NCBI GenBank assembly: GCA_900095095.1
Contig: FMBT01000291.1
Coordinates: 1,116,001 to 1,180,000 of the forward strand
DNA: 64,000 nucleotides
Direction of reading: 5' to 3'
Source of the DNA: Fragilariopsis cylindrus CCMP1102
Lineage: Eukaryota > Bacillariophyta > Bacillariophyceae > Bacillariales > Bacillariaceae
Made by a program: the position numbers and the translations under genes. This document shows, piece after piece, positions 23,127 through 34,735 of this stretch (the stretch's first letter is position 1; the number at the start of each line of letters is the position of its first letter). Under the pieces are notes generated by a model. The model was not told the DNA's origin, ran no database searches, and worked only from the letters and a program-made list of their open reading frames with translations.

Positions 23127-24263
23127 ACTGGAAAAAATAGTCGCTAATGTGTATGATTTCTTATAGAGATGTGTGTTGAAGATTCTGGTTTCGATCTTGC
23201 TTCGGCCCCGTATTGAAGGTATGGTGGTTATTGTCTGGAATCGATACAGTACAAGCTACTAATAATTGTTTTCTGTTGTCGTTCTTGTCATGTCATTATG
23301 AGAGATTTGAAGATATCGGTTAACATAAAATTGTTTAAACAAGTTCGAACATAGCTCCCAGAAATTATGCTCCGTTGTGCGAAATCTCCACAGATACAAT
23401 TTTGGCCACTGATGGGGAGGGGATATGACATGCATTTGATTAGAAAAAGGGGGGAATACAGTTTCTACCCACAGCAGTAGGCGGCCAGACCAAAACTACT
23501 GACCTCTCAGAACCGCAAAAGCTCCACGAGAGATGTAATGCTGTACAATGCACCCGCGAAATTCAATGGACTTGCGCCTCCCAACTAAGCAACACGAGAA
23601 AGTTCGCGTTTACCGCACGATTTGCCTTTGGAAGACGCGTTTGATTGCGACCAGCGCTAGCTACGGTAGCTAGCTGGACCATGATAACAAGTAGTTGTAA
23701 CAACATTCCCACACGAAAGAAAAAGAACAGTAGAAGGTGAGACAAGACAGGACTAAATTGATGCCGAAAGAAGGAAGGCAAAAGTATATAATAGATGAAC
23801 AGCAAGGAAGGGTCTTTACTATTGGATTGATTGTTGGGGATGATCAAAGTTGAGGAGAGGAAAAGGAACATTTCCTCGTGATTACTGTGTATTTCACTCA
23901 TCTGAAGTGCTTCCGATACTAGCTAGTAGTACGGGATTCTATGAATTGAATCGAACTAGGACGATCACCTTTCCCAATCAACGACAATAAATGAAAGAAA
24001 ATTGCCCACCACAACTTCTAGACGTGCATGCTGTTTTTTGTTTATTGAATCGATTTCTTTATCATCCAATGATGGAATACTGTATATTTTTCTCACTTCA
24101 TCTCTCCCATTTTTTTTTTGTGTCTATCTCTGAACACTACGAACGTTATTATCGTCCACGTTGTTGTATTGCATTTTTATGATATAAAACAACTTGTATG
24201 TAGCTTCACCAATCGTTACCACTGTATTAATATTTAAATAATTTTAAAACTTAATAATACAAT
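23127..24263. other. Divergent intergenic region PCF11 / NAC-beta
   Basis: About 1.1 kb between divergent genes. It contains the 19-base quasi-palindrome at 23656-23674, which recurs at 25289-25307. I see no gene; the open frames at 23563-23901 and 23991-24182 show no protein-like features. Confidence 0.4.
23656..23674. repeat. 19-base quasi-palindrome, copy 1
   Basis: GCTAGCTACGGTAGCTAGC is self-complementary except at the central base. An identical copy lies at 25289-25307, on the other side of the NAC-beta gene. Confidence 0.8.
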
Positions 24264-24761
24264 ATGGCAGAAGCAGATGCAATGGCAGCAGCCCGAGCGA
24301 AAATGATCGCCAAACGATTCGGTGGAGCCACGGCATCTACTGGAGGAAAGGGAACCGTTCGTAGAAAGAAAAAGGTCGCTCAAAAGGGTGCTGCTCAATC
24401 AGATGCTAAGCTAGGTACAACACTCAAGAAACTTGGTGCTACTAACATTCCAGGAATTGAAGAAGTCAATCTTTTCAAGGAGGATGGAAATGTCATTCAT
24501 TTCGTTAATCCTAAGGTCCAAGCTGCAATTGCTGCCAATACGTATGTCATTTCTGGTCCATCCGACACGAAACCATTGCAAGATCTTCTACCGTCCATTG
24601 TTTCGCAACTGGGTATGGATAACCTATCTCAACTTCAAAGCATGGCTGCCGCCGGTGCTGCAGGTGCTGCTGCCCCCGCCGCTGCCGCTGATGACGATGA
24701 TGACGACGATGATGTTCCTGACCTTGTAGAAGGTAACTTCGAAGAAGTTTCCGAAAAGTAA
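24264..24761 (+). CDS. BTF3: Nascent polypeptide-associated complex beta subunit (BTF3-like)
   Basis: Cytosolic ribosome-associated chaperone subunit that pairs with NAC-alpha and shields nascent chains. It is a single exon of 165 aa. The N-terminus has the ribosome-binding basic motif VRRKKKVAQK (about residues 30-40). The NAC domain follows (about 50-115: TTLKKLGATNIPGIEEVNLF, VIHFVNPKVQAA, LPSIVSQLG). The tail is Ala-rich and then acidic (a run of Asp, PDLVEGNFEE), the usual end of this family. The frame is intact and the length typical. Confidence 0.95.
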   Translation: MAEADAMAAARAKMIAKRFGGATASTGGKGTVRRKKKVAQKGAAQSDAKLGTTLKKLGATNIPGIEEVNLFKEDGNVIHFVNPKVQAAIAANTYVISGPSDTKPLQDLLPSIVSQLGMDNLSQLQSMAAAGAAGAAAPAAAADDDDDDDDVPDLVEGNFEEVSEK

Positions 24762-25950
24762 AAAAAAAAGAATATAGATCAAGTTAAGAGTCATTATTTT
24801 ATATTTCACCAAAGATACATACCACCGCATGCATGCATACACACGAGGGACTGAACGACAAGGCTTTATCTGTTATACTAGTATAGTGGACAAACTTAAA
24901 AAACTCGCATTATTTATACTAATATATCACATAAAATTATTAAATGATAACGATAAACAAAGTAAAATATTTTACGACGTGCCGTACCACCAAGGAGGAA
25001 CGAGAGAAGGACAACAATAACCAGAACAGCTTGTGAATATTGGATTTCCAAGAACATTTTTTGTTTGCTGATATTGCATTATCATTATCACTAGCTAGCT
25101 TGTTTTCACCATTATAAATTGTAGCTTTGTGCGTGTGTGTGTGTATGTGTGTGTTCCTTTTACATTTATCTGGAAGTATACACTTCAGGGAATATGCGAA
25201 TAATTCAGTACAAGTAGTAATAATACACTGTACTCTATTAGAGAGAGAGTTTCAGCTTTGCATTTTGGCAATGGATTAGCATATTGCAGCTAGCTACGGT
25301 AGCTAGCAAGATTCATCACAGTTTAATCATACAAATTATTTAGAATGGGAATTTTTCTAAACTTTTTGTGTGTTGTGGTGGGTGGGTTGGGTCAGGTTAT
25401 GTTATATTATGTTATATTATGTTATGTTATGTTATGTTATGTTATGTATCAATCAAAGTAGCCATTAATCTGTTCACCATTTTAGCTCATACAAATACAC
25501 TCTACTCTTTTTGATCAGCATACATTATATTATTTATAATACTTCAATGTCCATATCTTTACTTGATGATAATATATACTACAACAACAACAACAACAAC
25601 TACTACTACTACTACAGTCAACAATAACTGTTGAAGTAGTAGTACACACTTCACTCAAACACACACACATATTATGCATACAATATTTTAGCATAGATTG
25701 GAGGACAAAGCATGAGAAACAATGGTATGTTGCATATGGCTGATTTTTGTTCCACCCACTGTTACATCCACAGAGGGGTATTCTGCGGTGAGATGAACAA
25801 GGATGAAAAAAGTAGAAAATAACCAATTTTTTTGGTCTGACATTATTTTGTGAGGTGCAACATAAGGTAGGCGGCAAATCAAATATAACAGAAACTAATA
25901 AATGAAACATATCAATGCATATATTTATTGCATATATATACATATATATA
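24762..25950. other. Intergenic with microsatellites
   Basis: A GT run sits near 25130-25152, an ATGTT-type pentanucleotide array at about 25397-25446, and CAA/CTA runs near 25580-25615. The second copy of the 19-base quasi-palindrome is at 25289-25307. I find no supported gene; the antisense frame at 25530-25943 is Cys/Ser repeat translation. Confidence 0.4.
25289..25307. repeat. 19-base quasi-palindrome, copy 2
   Basis: Identical to 23656-23674, same orientation, about 530 bases downstream of the NAC-beta stop. Confidence 0.8.
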
Positions 25951-26188
25951 GGAGGGAACTTCGGGGGGAACGGGAATTTTGTTAAGAGAAACAGGAATTT
26001 TGCGTTTTTCCAAAACGCAAATTTGCGCGAGCGAATTCACGTGTTCTTCACCAAAATGATTCGCACGCGCTATCGTGAGGAATTATTACAGCGCAATCTT
26101 CGTGTAAGAATTTTATTTTTGCGTTTTGGTAAAAACGCAAAATTCCTGTTTCGCTTGACAAAATTCCCGTTCCCCCGAAGTTCCCTCC
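25951..26188. mobile_element. Hairpin MITE (238 bp) with ~67-bp terminal inverted repeats
   Basis: The left end GGAGGGAACTTCGGGG and the inverted right end match for about 67 bases with a few mismatches. The arms carry GGGAATTTTGT and ACAGGAATTTTGCG. The centre is also partly inverted (GCGCGAGCGAATT against GCGCGTGCGAAT), so the whole element can fold into one hairpin. It sits in a TA repeat, with TATATATA on both sides, consistent with a TA-rich target duplication. It has no coding capacity, so it would be a non-autonomous element mobilised in trans. Confidence 0.8.
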
Positions 26189-26246
26189 TATATATATATA
26201 GGACTATGTACATATATGTATAGGACTATATAGGACCTATCCTAGG

Positions 26247-26286
<40 letters not shown>

Positions 26287-26635
26287 TTATAGATTAATGT
26301 CGTTTTGATTGGTCGGGGTGTGAATTACTATTCCATGCATTATTTATTTCCTTACCGGTACTATACTATTATCTACGTTATTGAATAAAAATGCGGGAAG
26401 ACGGCAAGACGGTAGGATACGCATTTTCTTTGTTGCACTGTGGCGCGCTATGTCTGAAGCGACGGTACAGTAGGGGCCACCGTTACCGTACAGTTGTACA
26501 ACATAAACATTCATATACACGGTATGTAAGAAGTAAAGTTGGTATCATTCTTATATCTCACACCCAGCACCAATTAGTCCACGACCATCATCTCTTTCGT
26601 CGCAAAAAACGCTATCAACTCCAATTCATACGACC
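26189..26635. other. Intergenic, upstream of the Tudor-like gene
   Basis: Begins with TA-rich repeats (26189-26290) and then sequence of more even composition leading to the next gene. The open frame at 26391-26639 is not supported by any motif. Confidence 0.35.
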
Positions 26636-28267
26636 ATGAATAGCAAAGGCAAGGCTATTAAGGCCAGTTACGATTGATTGTCGAATCATTTCCATCAGGG
26701 CGCGGACGTCACTCCGGAGAGATCCTCGACGACGAATATATAGAAGCATGTACTACTCGTCGCACCATTGGCTCGTACAGTACTGAGGCGGATGCAATCC
26801 AGGCTGCTAAAGTTCAGCGAAAAGCGACATGTCAGTTTGTTGGCTGGGCTGACGATTTGTATAAAGATGATTCTCCGCCCTACCATTCAGCTGGGTGCGT
26901 CGATCCAGATCTAGATGAGGATGAGGATGTTTCTATTTTCATCGAGGATATTAGCGCGATAGACAAGGCAAAGGCAAAGGAAATGAGAATTGCCAAGGCG
27001 GACCCACCACCTAAAAAGAAGGCCAAACTTTCATTGTATGCAATTGGAACGAAGATAATTAAACCCTTTGATGGGGAGCCATACAAAGGGGAAGTCATTT
27101 CTTACGATACCAAGTCTAAATTCTACCAAGTACAATATGAGGACGGAGACGAGAGGAGCTGGATAGCAACGAGGTCAAGAGTTATCTCGCCGAAGAGCCG
27201 AAGAAAAAGAAAAAAAGAAAGAACCGAGGACTACGGAACGAAGATTTGGAACAGTCACTGGCCCCATCACTAACGTCGCCGTGATCGATGAGAATATTTT
27301 CCTTCGAAACCCGTGCCGCGTTGCTGGGGGCAAACAGCATCTACCGAGAGAATATGGAAATTCAGGTACATGCAAACCAATTAATTCGTATTACTATCTG
27401 CTCCAGCGTTTATCTGACCGCAATTACGCTATGAGAGGACTGTGCATTGACGGTGATGGCGCACAATACACTAGCTTTAAAAAGGCCAGTATTCTCAACA
27501 AATGCGTTGTGTTCCTACCAGAGACCGATCTGAATGACCATGCCGATGATCCTACCATAGTGGATGCTTGTCATTTGGATCTTATTTGTCCTAGTAGCGG
27601 AGAATGCTTCTTAACAGCTGAGAATCTGCTGAAGGCTGTCACACCACGTACCGAATGTATATTCATTAACGGATACCAAGCGGGGGGAGTCGGAGGGACA
27701 AGCCAAAGGAAGGTGAATCCCAATGTTATCGTTGATGCTATAGATATCTGCAGAGAAAATCTTCAGTGTTTTTCTTTCACTGAAAGTGTACTGACCAATG
27801 AAATTTTATTCGCATTGGCAAAATGTAAGAAACTCAAAGGGGTTATGTTATCCATGACACAAAAATATACTTGTGACAAGAACAAATATACTGGTGACAA
27901 GAACAATTCCACACAAGCCAGTGACAAAGGAATCGAATCGATCCTTTTGTCATGTGCTGACCTGTCCTGGTTATTCGTAGAAGAGGCTGCCATGTTATTT
28001 CGTGAAGCTAGCTGGAAGGCCCTTGATAGCACGGATGTCTGCTCCAAGCTCGAAGTATTATGGATCAGCAGCTACCATAAGAAGGATGATCGCCATCATG
28101 TAACACGAGGAGATCACAGTGTCATCCGTAGGGTCTTGTCCAATCGATACGCAACTCTCAAGCTTTGCATGATAAATCCAGATGAGAAGCTTAAATCTCG
28201 CTACACCATTGGAGGATCAAATAAGACGGATCGATTAGAGGGTGATAAGAAACGTATTCCTTACTAG
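26636..28267 (+). CDS. Tudor-like and LRR-like protein, function unknown
   Basis: I do not recognise the family. The first half has RRTIGSYSTEADAIQAA and, near 27030-27180, a Tudor/PWWP-like strand pattern (GTKIIKPFDGEPYKGEVISY...YQVQYEDGDERSW) followed by a Lys/Arg-rich stretch that could be a nuclear signal. The second half (27281-28267) has a leucine-rich pattern reminiscent of F-box/LRR proteins (LAKCKKLKGVMLS, ILLSCADLSWLFV, CSKLEVLWIS). The halves are in different frames, and an A7 run near 27211 appears to hold one extra base; shifting gives a smooth join through PRTTERRFGTVTGP. The first half has no usable ATG in frame. The ATG at 26636 would need one base added near 26672. It may be a real gene with consensus errors or a young pseudogene. 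Confidence 0.5.
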
Positions 28268-29451
28268 TACCTTTTCCTGAATTAAATAAAAGCTCTTTTG
28301 TCTACAGGTGTAGACCTAGTTTACAAGATGATACTCTTTCGTCACATTTAAAAGTGGTGTGGTTTGACAAATGAATTAAGAGGCCTTCTTTAAAACTTTG
28401 AATATTATTCATTAACTATTAGGAAATTTAATATAGTATTATAATATCTAGTGTGGTGTCTTCCTAGAATATTTTATACTTATTTCTATTAATTGTTATT
28501 GAAATGGCAACCAATACTACAGCTTGCTTGTATCAGTAATGATTGAATGCATCTTCATTGTTATAAAATAAAAAATAAATTAATACTGAAGATAAATACT
28601 GTAGCAATTATTAAATATGTACTATTTTATGCTGCAGAGACAATAGTAATTACTAGCAATGTAATGCAGTCTTACTTTACAATGCTTAAAGAGAGAGTCA
28701 CATCTCCAGGAAATAGTATGCAATCATTCTTTAATGATTGATATAGCACAGTGTTGACCTTGCAGTTTATTGTTGTTGTGAGGTGAGGTAGCGTAGGTAG
28801 GTGCTACTCTGCTATTGTATTAACATCTTTGTTGCTCATAAGTATGTGTATAAATTGATTGACTCCATAGTGCTATATTTACAGAGAAATTGTGTCAGTC
28901 AGCTACAGGCTGTAAATTGCAACAAAGATAGATTCCTTGGAAAAAATAAGATCTGTAATAAAATCTTTCTCTCTCTCTATTTCTCTTCACTCTCTCTCTC
29001 TCTCTCTGCAACACATGCATGTTCTATTCATGTGCATGCATGTTGGTAAAAAATTACACCAACTAAAAGCTCAAAGATACACTACTGATGATGATGATGA
29101 TGATGATGATGTTGAATACGGCCAGTTGATTGTATTCAAAGAAGAAAGATGAAACTAGTTCTACCAGGTAATACACTGACTATTAATAACAGTAGTTAGT
29201 AGTATGAAAAAGGGGACGAATTTTGGGTGCTCTGAGCTTTTTCGGTCACGAACAGGCGCTGTCGTGACGGCATCCTCTTTTTGAATTTTTTGTGTTAGCT
29301 TCATTGACTGAACCTGCATCCTGCATGATTTATTTGACAGAAAACATTATTACAAATAATGAACAAACAAAAAGCAAACAAAACAACAAAAGAATAGAAA
29401 GAAAGAGCTTTTTCCTTAGTAGGAATCATCAAAGGTGACGACTCTAATAAA
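28268..29451. other. Intergenic, AT-rich
   Basis: About 1.2 kb with a CT run (about 28968-29009), two CATGCATG-type palindromes and a GAT run near 29085. Small frames exist but none is protein-like. The last 250 bases should include the PICH promoter. Confidence 0.4.
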
Positions 29452-32400
29452 ATGAAAGGAACGAATCGCCGTTACATTATAGAATCGGATTCAGATTCCG
29501 ATTCTGATGAATTCGAGGATTACGATTGTAATGAAACGGCAAGCAGTCCAGTGAAAATACTCAATTCAGAACAAAGTCAGCTCGGTGATGATGATAATGT
29601 TGATAAGTTGTCTAAGTCCATGAACAAAGTGAAGCTGAACGATGATGATGATGATGATGATGATGGCAGCGATATCGATGATGATAGCGACGATGATGAC
29701 AACAAAAATGATATAGATGATGATGATGTTGATGTTGATTCTTTCGATCCCAATGATAGGAAAATCTCGTCGTCTACTGTACGAGAGATTGGAAAACAGT
29801 ATAGAAGAAAACCACCACCAGGAGGAAAAAACCGACAACTTGAGGACCTTTCGTGGTCGTCGTCTGATGACGAGAGTGATGGAAGCGATTCTACTGTGTG
29901 CTCATTAAGAAAGGACGGAAGGAAAACATCACCAATTAAGCCGATCAGATCAATAAAGAAGAGCGGCAACTTTACTGGTGTTGGTTCTTCTTCTTCTTCC
30001 TACCCAAATGCTAATTCTTCTATGATCAAGTCGAACGATCTAATCAAGAAAGCGAAATCAAATACTTTGTATGGCAGAAATAATAAGCCCACGCCAAAAA
30101 AATATGCATCTTCTCTCGTGAAAAGGACATATAGTTCTGATTCGTCATTGTCGTCCTCCTCGTCCTCGTCCTCCTCTTCTTCAAGCTCAGATGACGAATG
30201 TCCTCTTATAGCACCCAAAAAGAGTTCAAAGAAGAAGAACTTCCTGTGGTCATTCAATAAAAATCGAAAGAGTATACCATCGGTGGAAATGACAAGATGC
30301 CCGCCTTTTCTATTCCTTCTGATCTATTCGATAAATTATACGACTTTCAAAAGGAGGGAGTGGCATGGATGGCTGGATTATACGTGGGCAAGATAGGAGG
30401 TGTTCTTGCCGATGATATGGGTATGGGGAAAACGTATATGACGTTGTCATTACTAGGTGGTCTCATGAAGGCTAAGACTATTCAAAAAGTTCTTATTGTT
30501 GCACCCGTCTCCGTCTTGCGGAATTGGGCCAATGAAGCTATAAAGATACTACGGAATTGCATTAATCTTAAAATCAATATCGAAGTGATCGCTTCAGATG
30601 TTTCAATACAAAAACGAAAAAAGAAATTACATCAGGCATTAGAAGCACAAATCCCACAACTAATAATAACAACTTTTGGTTTGGTTTCAAATAATCCTGA
30701 TCACTTTACACAACGTGTAGCTGGAAGCGGAGTCTGGGATTATGTTGTTTTAGACGAAGCGGTAAGTATTTAATATCACGAGGAAATATAAAGATCGTTG
30801 TTTTTATTCAGTATAATATTGACTAACGAAATTTCGTTGTACTTATTTTGGATTCTTAGCACAAGATAAAGGTGAGTTCACTTGATTTATAATATGCAAT
30901 ATAATATGAAGTTTTTCTTTCTGTTTGTTGCTGTAAATTGAGTATCGATCACGGGAAACTTTTCGAAGGATAGTCTTCCAGCAGTGGAACGTTTGAAACG
31001 ACATGGATTATCAGACTTTCAGTACCATTATACTAACCCATGTCTGTGTTCACCGTCTCGTTCTACACTATTAAAGAATCCAAACACAATCATTAGTACA
31101 AATATGAAAGTAATTGCACACAGTGCAAGGACTCGTCGGTTAATTTTAACAGGTAAAGTAGGAAAGCGGAGTCATGACGGTATTAGATTCATACATCAAG
31201 CCGTGTAATATACTCACTTACTATTCTAACTTTATATCTTTCATTTTAAGGTACTCCGATCATGAACAATTTAAATGAGCTCCATTCACTTTTCACCTTC
31301 GCAACATCCGGTAAGATTCTTGGACCATACAAAGAATTTCAGACGAATTTTGGTCGACCGATTGAGGCTGCGAGAAGCGCAGATGCCGAAGATTTCGTAG
31401 TTAAAAGTGGAGAAAAAGCAATGCAAGAACTGCGAAGACTGATTCATCCATACTTTCTTCAGCGTACGAAGAGTGAATATCTCTCAGATAACTTCCTCCT
31501 AAAAAGGAATACGTACTCTGGACAAATCTATCGTCTTTACAAAGAAAAAGGTATTCCGAATACGCTCAGTCGGAAAATGTTTCTGATTATTTTAAAGGTG
31601 TTGTTACTTCACCATTGTTTGCTATCACCTGGCTTCAGAAGCTATGTGGTCATCCCTTACTCGTGGAAGAGGAGTCCGTAGACTCAATTGAATGTTTCGA
31701 TGAACATGATATAGACGAATTATTAGAAGCATCCGCAAAGCTCAAAGTACTGTCTGACCTTGTTGATAGGTTGATCGGAAAAGGTCGTCGAATTTTAATC
31801 TTCTCTCAGTCCACAAAAGTACTAGATATCATTGAGCGGGTGCTCAAACAAAAATTTAAGCTTCAACGAATTGATGGTAAGACTAAGGAAAAGGATAGAC
31901 AGATCCGAGTCGATCAATTCAACGAAGAAGCGTCCGACATAGATATCATGTTGATTTCTACGAAAGCCGGAGGTCAGGGACTGACACTGACAGGAGCAGA
32001 CACTTGCATTGTATACGATCCTTCTTGGAATCCAGCCGAGGACGCCCAAGCAGTTGATCGTTGTTACCGAATCGGTCAACGAAAAGCAGTACAGGTCTTT
32101 CGTCTTATTACCGCAGGGACTGTGGAAGAGAAACGATACGAGAAACAAATACATAAAGGTGAGTTTTATAGAATAATATTGATTCAAAAAATTTACCACA
32201 TTGCACTAACACGGTGTCGGGTTTTCGTGGTTCTTTTACAGATGGTTTACGGAGAACCCTACTTACGAATACCGGGAATCAGACTGCCAAGTATTTCACG
32301 AAAGAGGAGCTACAAAGAAGGAGAGTATTTGTCCTTGGAGAGGAAGGAGAATGCGAATTCTTGGACAAGTTAAAAAGGCGAGGTTTTGCGTATAACAAGA

Positions 32401-32861
32401 ATGCAAATCCAGAACATTCGTGTACTTCTCTTCAAGGAGTAGTTGGACAAAGCTCCCACGATATTGTTTATTCCCTGCCAGAGGATTTTTATCTCGATGT
32501 TCAGACGATCACTTCGCCCTCAAAACACCCGTTCAGTAGTCCACCAACAGAAGCAAAGTGGATTACTAAGAAGACTCAACCAAAGATTATGGGTCGGTCT
32601 CAAGCTGTGCTTTCGAGGAGAACAAGCGCAGAAAACAAAGAAAATGAAAAGAAAAATAGTACAGAGAAGATGTCATTCGTAGATGAAACTCTTTCACGGG
32701 CTGAACATTTTCGTATCTGTGGCAAAGGAGAAAAGGCGGTCGACCTACTGATGGATTTAAAGGACGAAAGGTATGGGACTCTTACGAAAGTGGACAAACT
32801 CAAAATGCATGATACTTTTTCTTCAATCACAACCGAACTAGGCTGGCTTTCTGAGAAGTAG
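29452..32861 (+). CDS. ERCC6L: SNF2-family helicase, PICH/ERCC6L-like
   Basis: DNA translocase of the PICH branch, known in animals for acting on ultrafine anaphase bridges. Residues 1-280 are acidic and Ser-rich. The helicase core then begins: DKLYDFQKEGVAWM, motif I ADDMGMGKT, motif Ia LIVAPVSVLRNW, and motif II DEAH split by an intron. Exons are 29452-30761, a 12-base microexon 30860-30871 (HKIK), 31077-31152 (...RRLILTG), 31251-32158 and 32242-32861. After TPIMNNLNEL come YFLQRTKSEY, ILIFSQSTKVLDIIE, STKAGGQGLTLTGADT and RCYRIGQRKAVQVFRL. Then VEEKRYEKQIHKDGLRRTL and YFTKEELQ, the PICH-type post-helicase segment. Two frame breaks each read as one missing base, near 30290 and near 31492 (restoring PPKKEYVLWTNLSSLQRKRY). 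It is convergent with the CBS gene. Confidence 0.85.
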
Positions 32862-33236
32862 TTTTTGTCTTTGTGCAATTTTCGAGCAATAATATTCGTA
32901 TTTGCGTTGGCAAGTATCATCCCCAATTTAATGTCTGTACTATACATCTGTTCTAAAGCAAAAACACTATGCATTGTACATGACATAATGAAGTCCGAAA
33001 TCGTTCAATCGATTATCTTATAAAACGAAAATAAAAATAAACGATTTTTTCTTTTTGTTACAACAACTTTTAGAAATCTACTGGTAGACATGCATCATTG
33101 GATATTGAACACATTTGTATGAGAGAAATTACATCCTAGAGCAACCTCTATTATTTTTTGTTTGTTTTAAATTTATGTATCGAATATCAACCCTATTTTT
33201 TTAGGGCTGTTTTTGAATATTGAGTATATGATACGT
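32862..33236. other. Convergent intergenic PICH / CBS protein
   Basis: About 375 AT-rich bases between two gene ends. Both 3' UTRs must lie here. Nothing else is visible. Confidence 0.4.
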
Positions 33237-34094
33237 CTATTCAGATCCGAAGTGTCCTCCCTTACCTAAGGCAAAGTCACTGAGAACCTTGATAGCGTCT
33301 TCCTTTTCCTTAATGGTTGTCTTGACTAAATCTTTGATGGATAACATACCTTTCAATTCACCATTGTCCACGAGAGGAAGATGACGAATATCAGATGCAA
33401 GCATTTTTTCCATACAAGCTTGGACCGTATCATCTGGTTTGACTGTAACTAGCTTACTGCTTTGAGTGGCAATTTCCTTCACCATTGTATCCTTTGAGGT
33501 ACGACCAAGTAATGCAATTTTTGAAATGTAATCACGTTCACTAATAATTCCAGTCAAATCACCTATTATAATAAATATGATAATAATAATATTAAAAACA
33601 AAACCAAAAACACAAGTAAGTATTTATTATGACACAAAAAATATTTAAGTATAATTACGATGAAAGTAAAAATACCAGCACGAATCGTTCAATAACCAAC
33701 AGTAACAACAACAAAATAAATAATAGTAATTATTATATCGGTTATCTTAGTGAATAATCCAATATCAGCACAACCCGTACGTATGATACAATAATGTTTC
33801 AACATAACGCATTGCATATCATAATAAAGAGACCACATAGGAGTAGTTAGGTGCCGGTAGCCTAAACTTACCAGCATCATTTACAGTCACAAGACAACCA
33901 ATGTTGTGGGCTGCAAATTGTTGTACGGCATCAATAACCATAGCACCTTCGTTGATTCGATACTCGATGTTACTGTATCCACTCAACTTTGCAGCATCAC
34001 CGGCAGTAAGCGTCTCACCGGCGGTAGCGAATCCTCTGACGGCTGTGGAGCGTGCAGCACTTCGTGCAACGATTGGAGCAATTTTTGACAACAT
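33237..34094 (-). CDS. Mitochondrial CBS-domain pair protein
   Basis: A small protein consisting of one CBS pair, a module that binds adenosine nucleotides. It resembles the plant CBSX class that regulates mitochondrial thioredoxin, but the role here is inferred. Exon 1 is 34094-33872, the intron 33871-33563, exon 2 33562-33237 (182 aa, frame intact). The N-terminus (MLSKIAPIVARSAARSTAVRG) is a typical mitochondrial presequence: Arg, Ser and Ala, no acids. CBS1 covers about residues 40-95 (VIDAVQQFAAHNIGCLVTV...GIISERDYISK). CBS2 covers about 110-165 (TVKPDDTVQACMEKM...IRHLPLVDNGELKGMLSIKD). The intron falls inside CBS1. Confidence 0.88.
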
Positions 34095-34735
34095 ATTGTT
34101 TTAAGGAGTTTGGTTTTGATTTAGTAAATTATTATTATTATAAAAATCTTTTGCGAATGATTATTTATTTGTGGAAGGAAAGTGTGCAGTAGTGACCGAA
34201 TAAAATAGAGCAGAAAATACCGTTGAGACGAAGCAAAAATGAATTTGTGAATGAGAAAATGAATGAACATCGACGACCGTAGAGCGAAAATGCCGGAACG
34301 CTTTTTTTATCATGCGCGACATGAATCATATTGAAAAAAGTACAGCGCATCGCTCATTATTATTAATTTAATAATAAACCTACTAGAGTAACTTATCTAC
34401 TCTACGGTAAACAATAATGTATGTATGAACGGATAGATGCGTGGCAAAAAATGAAAACGGATGGATAGCTGCTACACTAATTGGCAAAGAGAGCTTTCCT
34501 CAGATAAGTCCCACCAGCTTTTTAACTGACATGATGTAACAATATATTTGCAGGACTATATAAATATAGGTCCTATATCTACGTATACAGTACATGCCAA
34601 AATAAAACCACGATTCATTATATTAATTGATTGGACATTGAATATTAAATGAATCTAACAACTAATTAAGAAAGTAGTATTACCTTAAGATTTGATTTAC
34701 TCGCATCGAAAAAATGATGTACTTGTAGTCTTTTT
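34095..34735. other. Intergenic between CBS protein and SF1
   Basis: About 640 AT-rich bases between two minus-strand genes. It carries the CBS-gene promoter and the SF1 3' UTR. No gene is seen. Confidence 0.4.

Noticed and set aside
25915-26223. 102-aa open frame across the MITE
   Set aside because: It runs straight through the terminal inverted repeats and TA flanks; an accident of the hairpin sequence.
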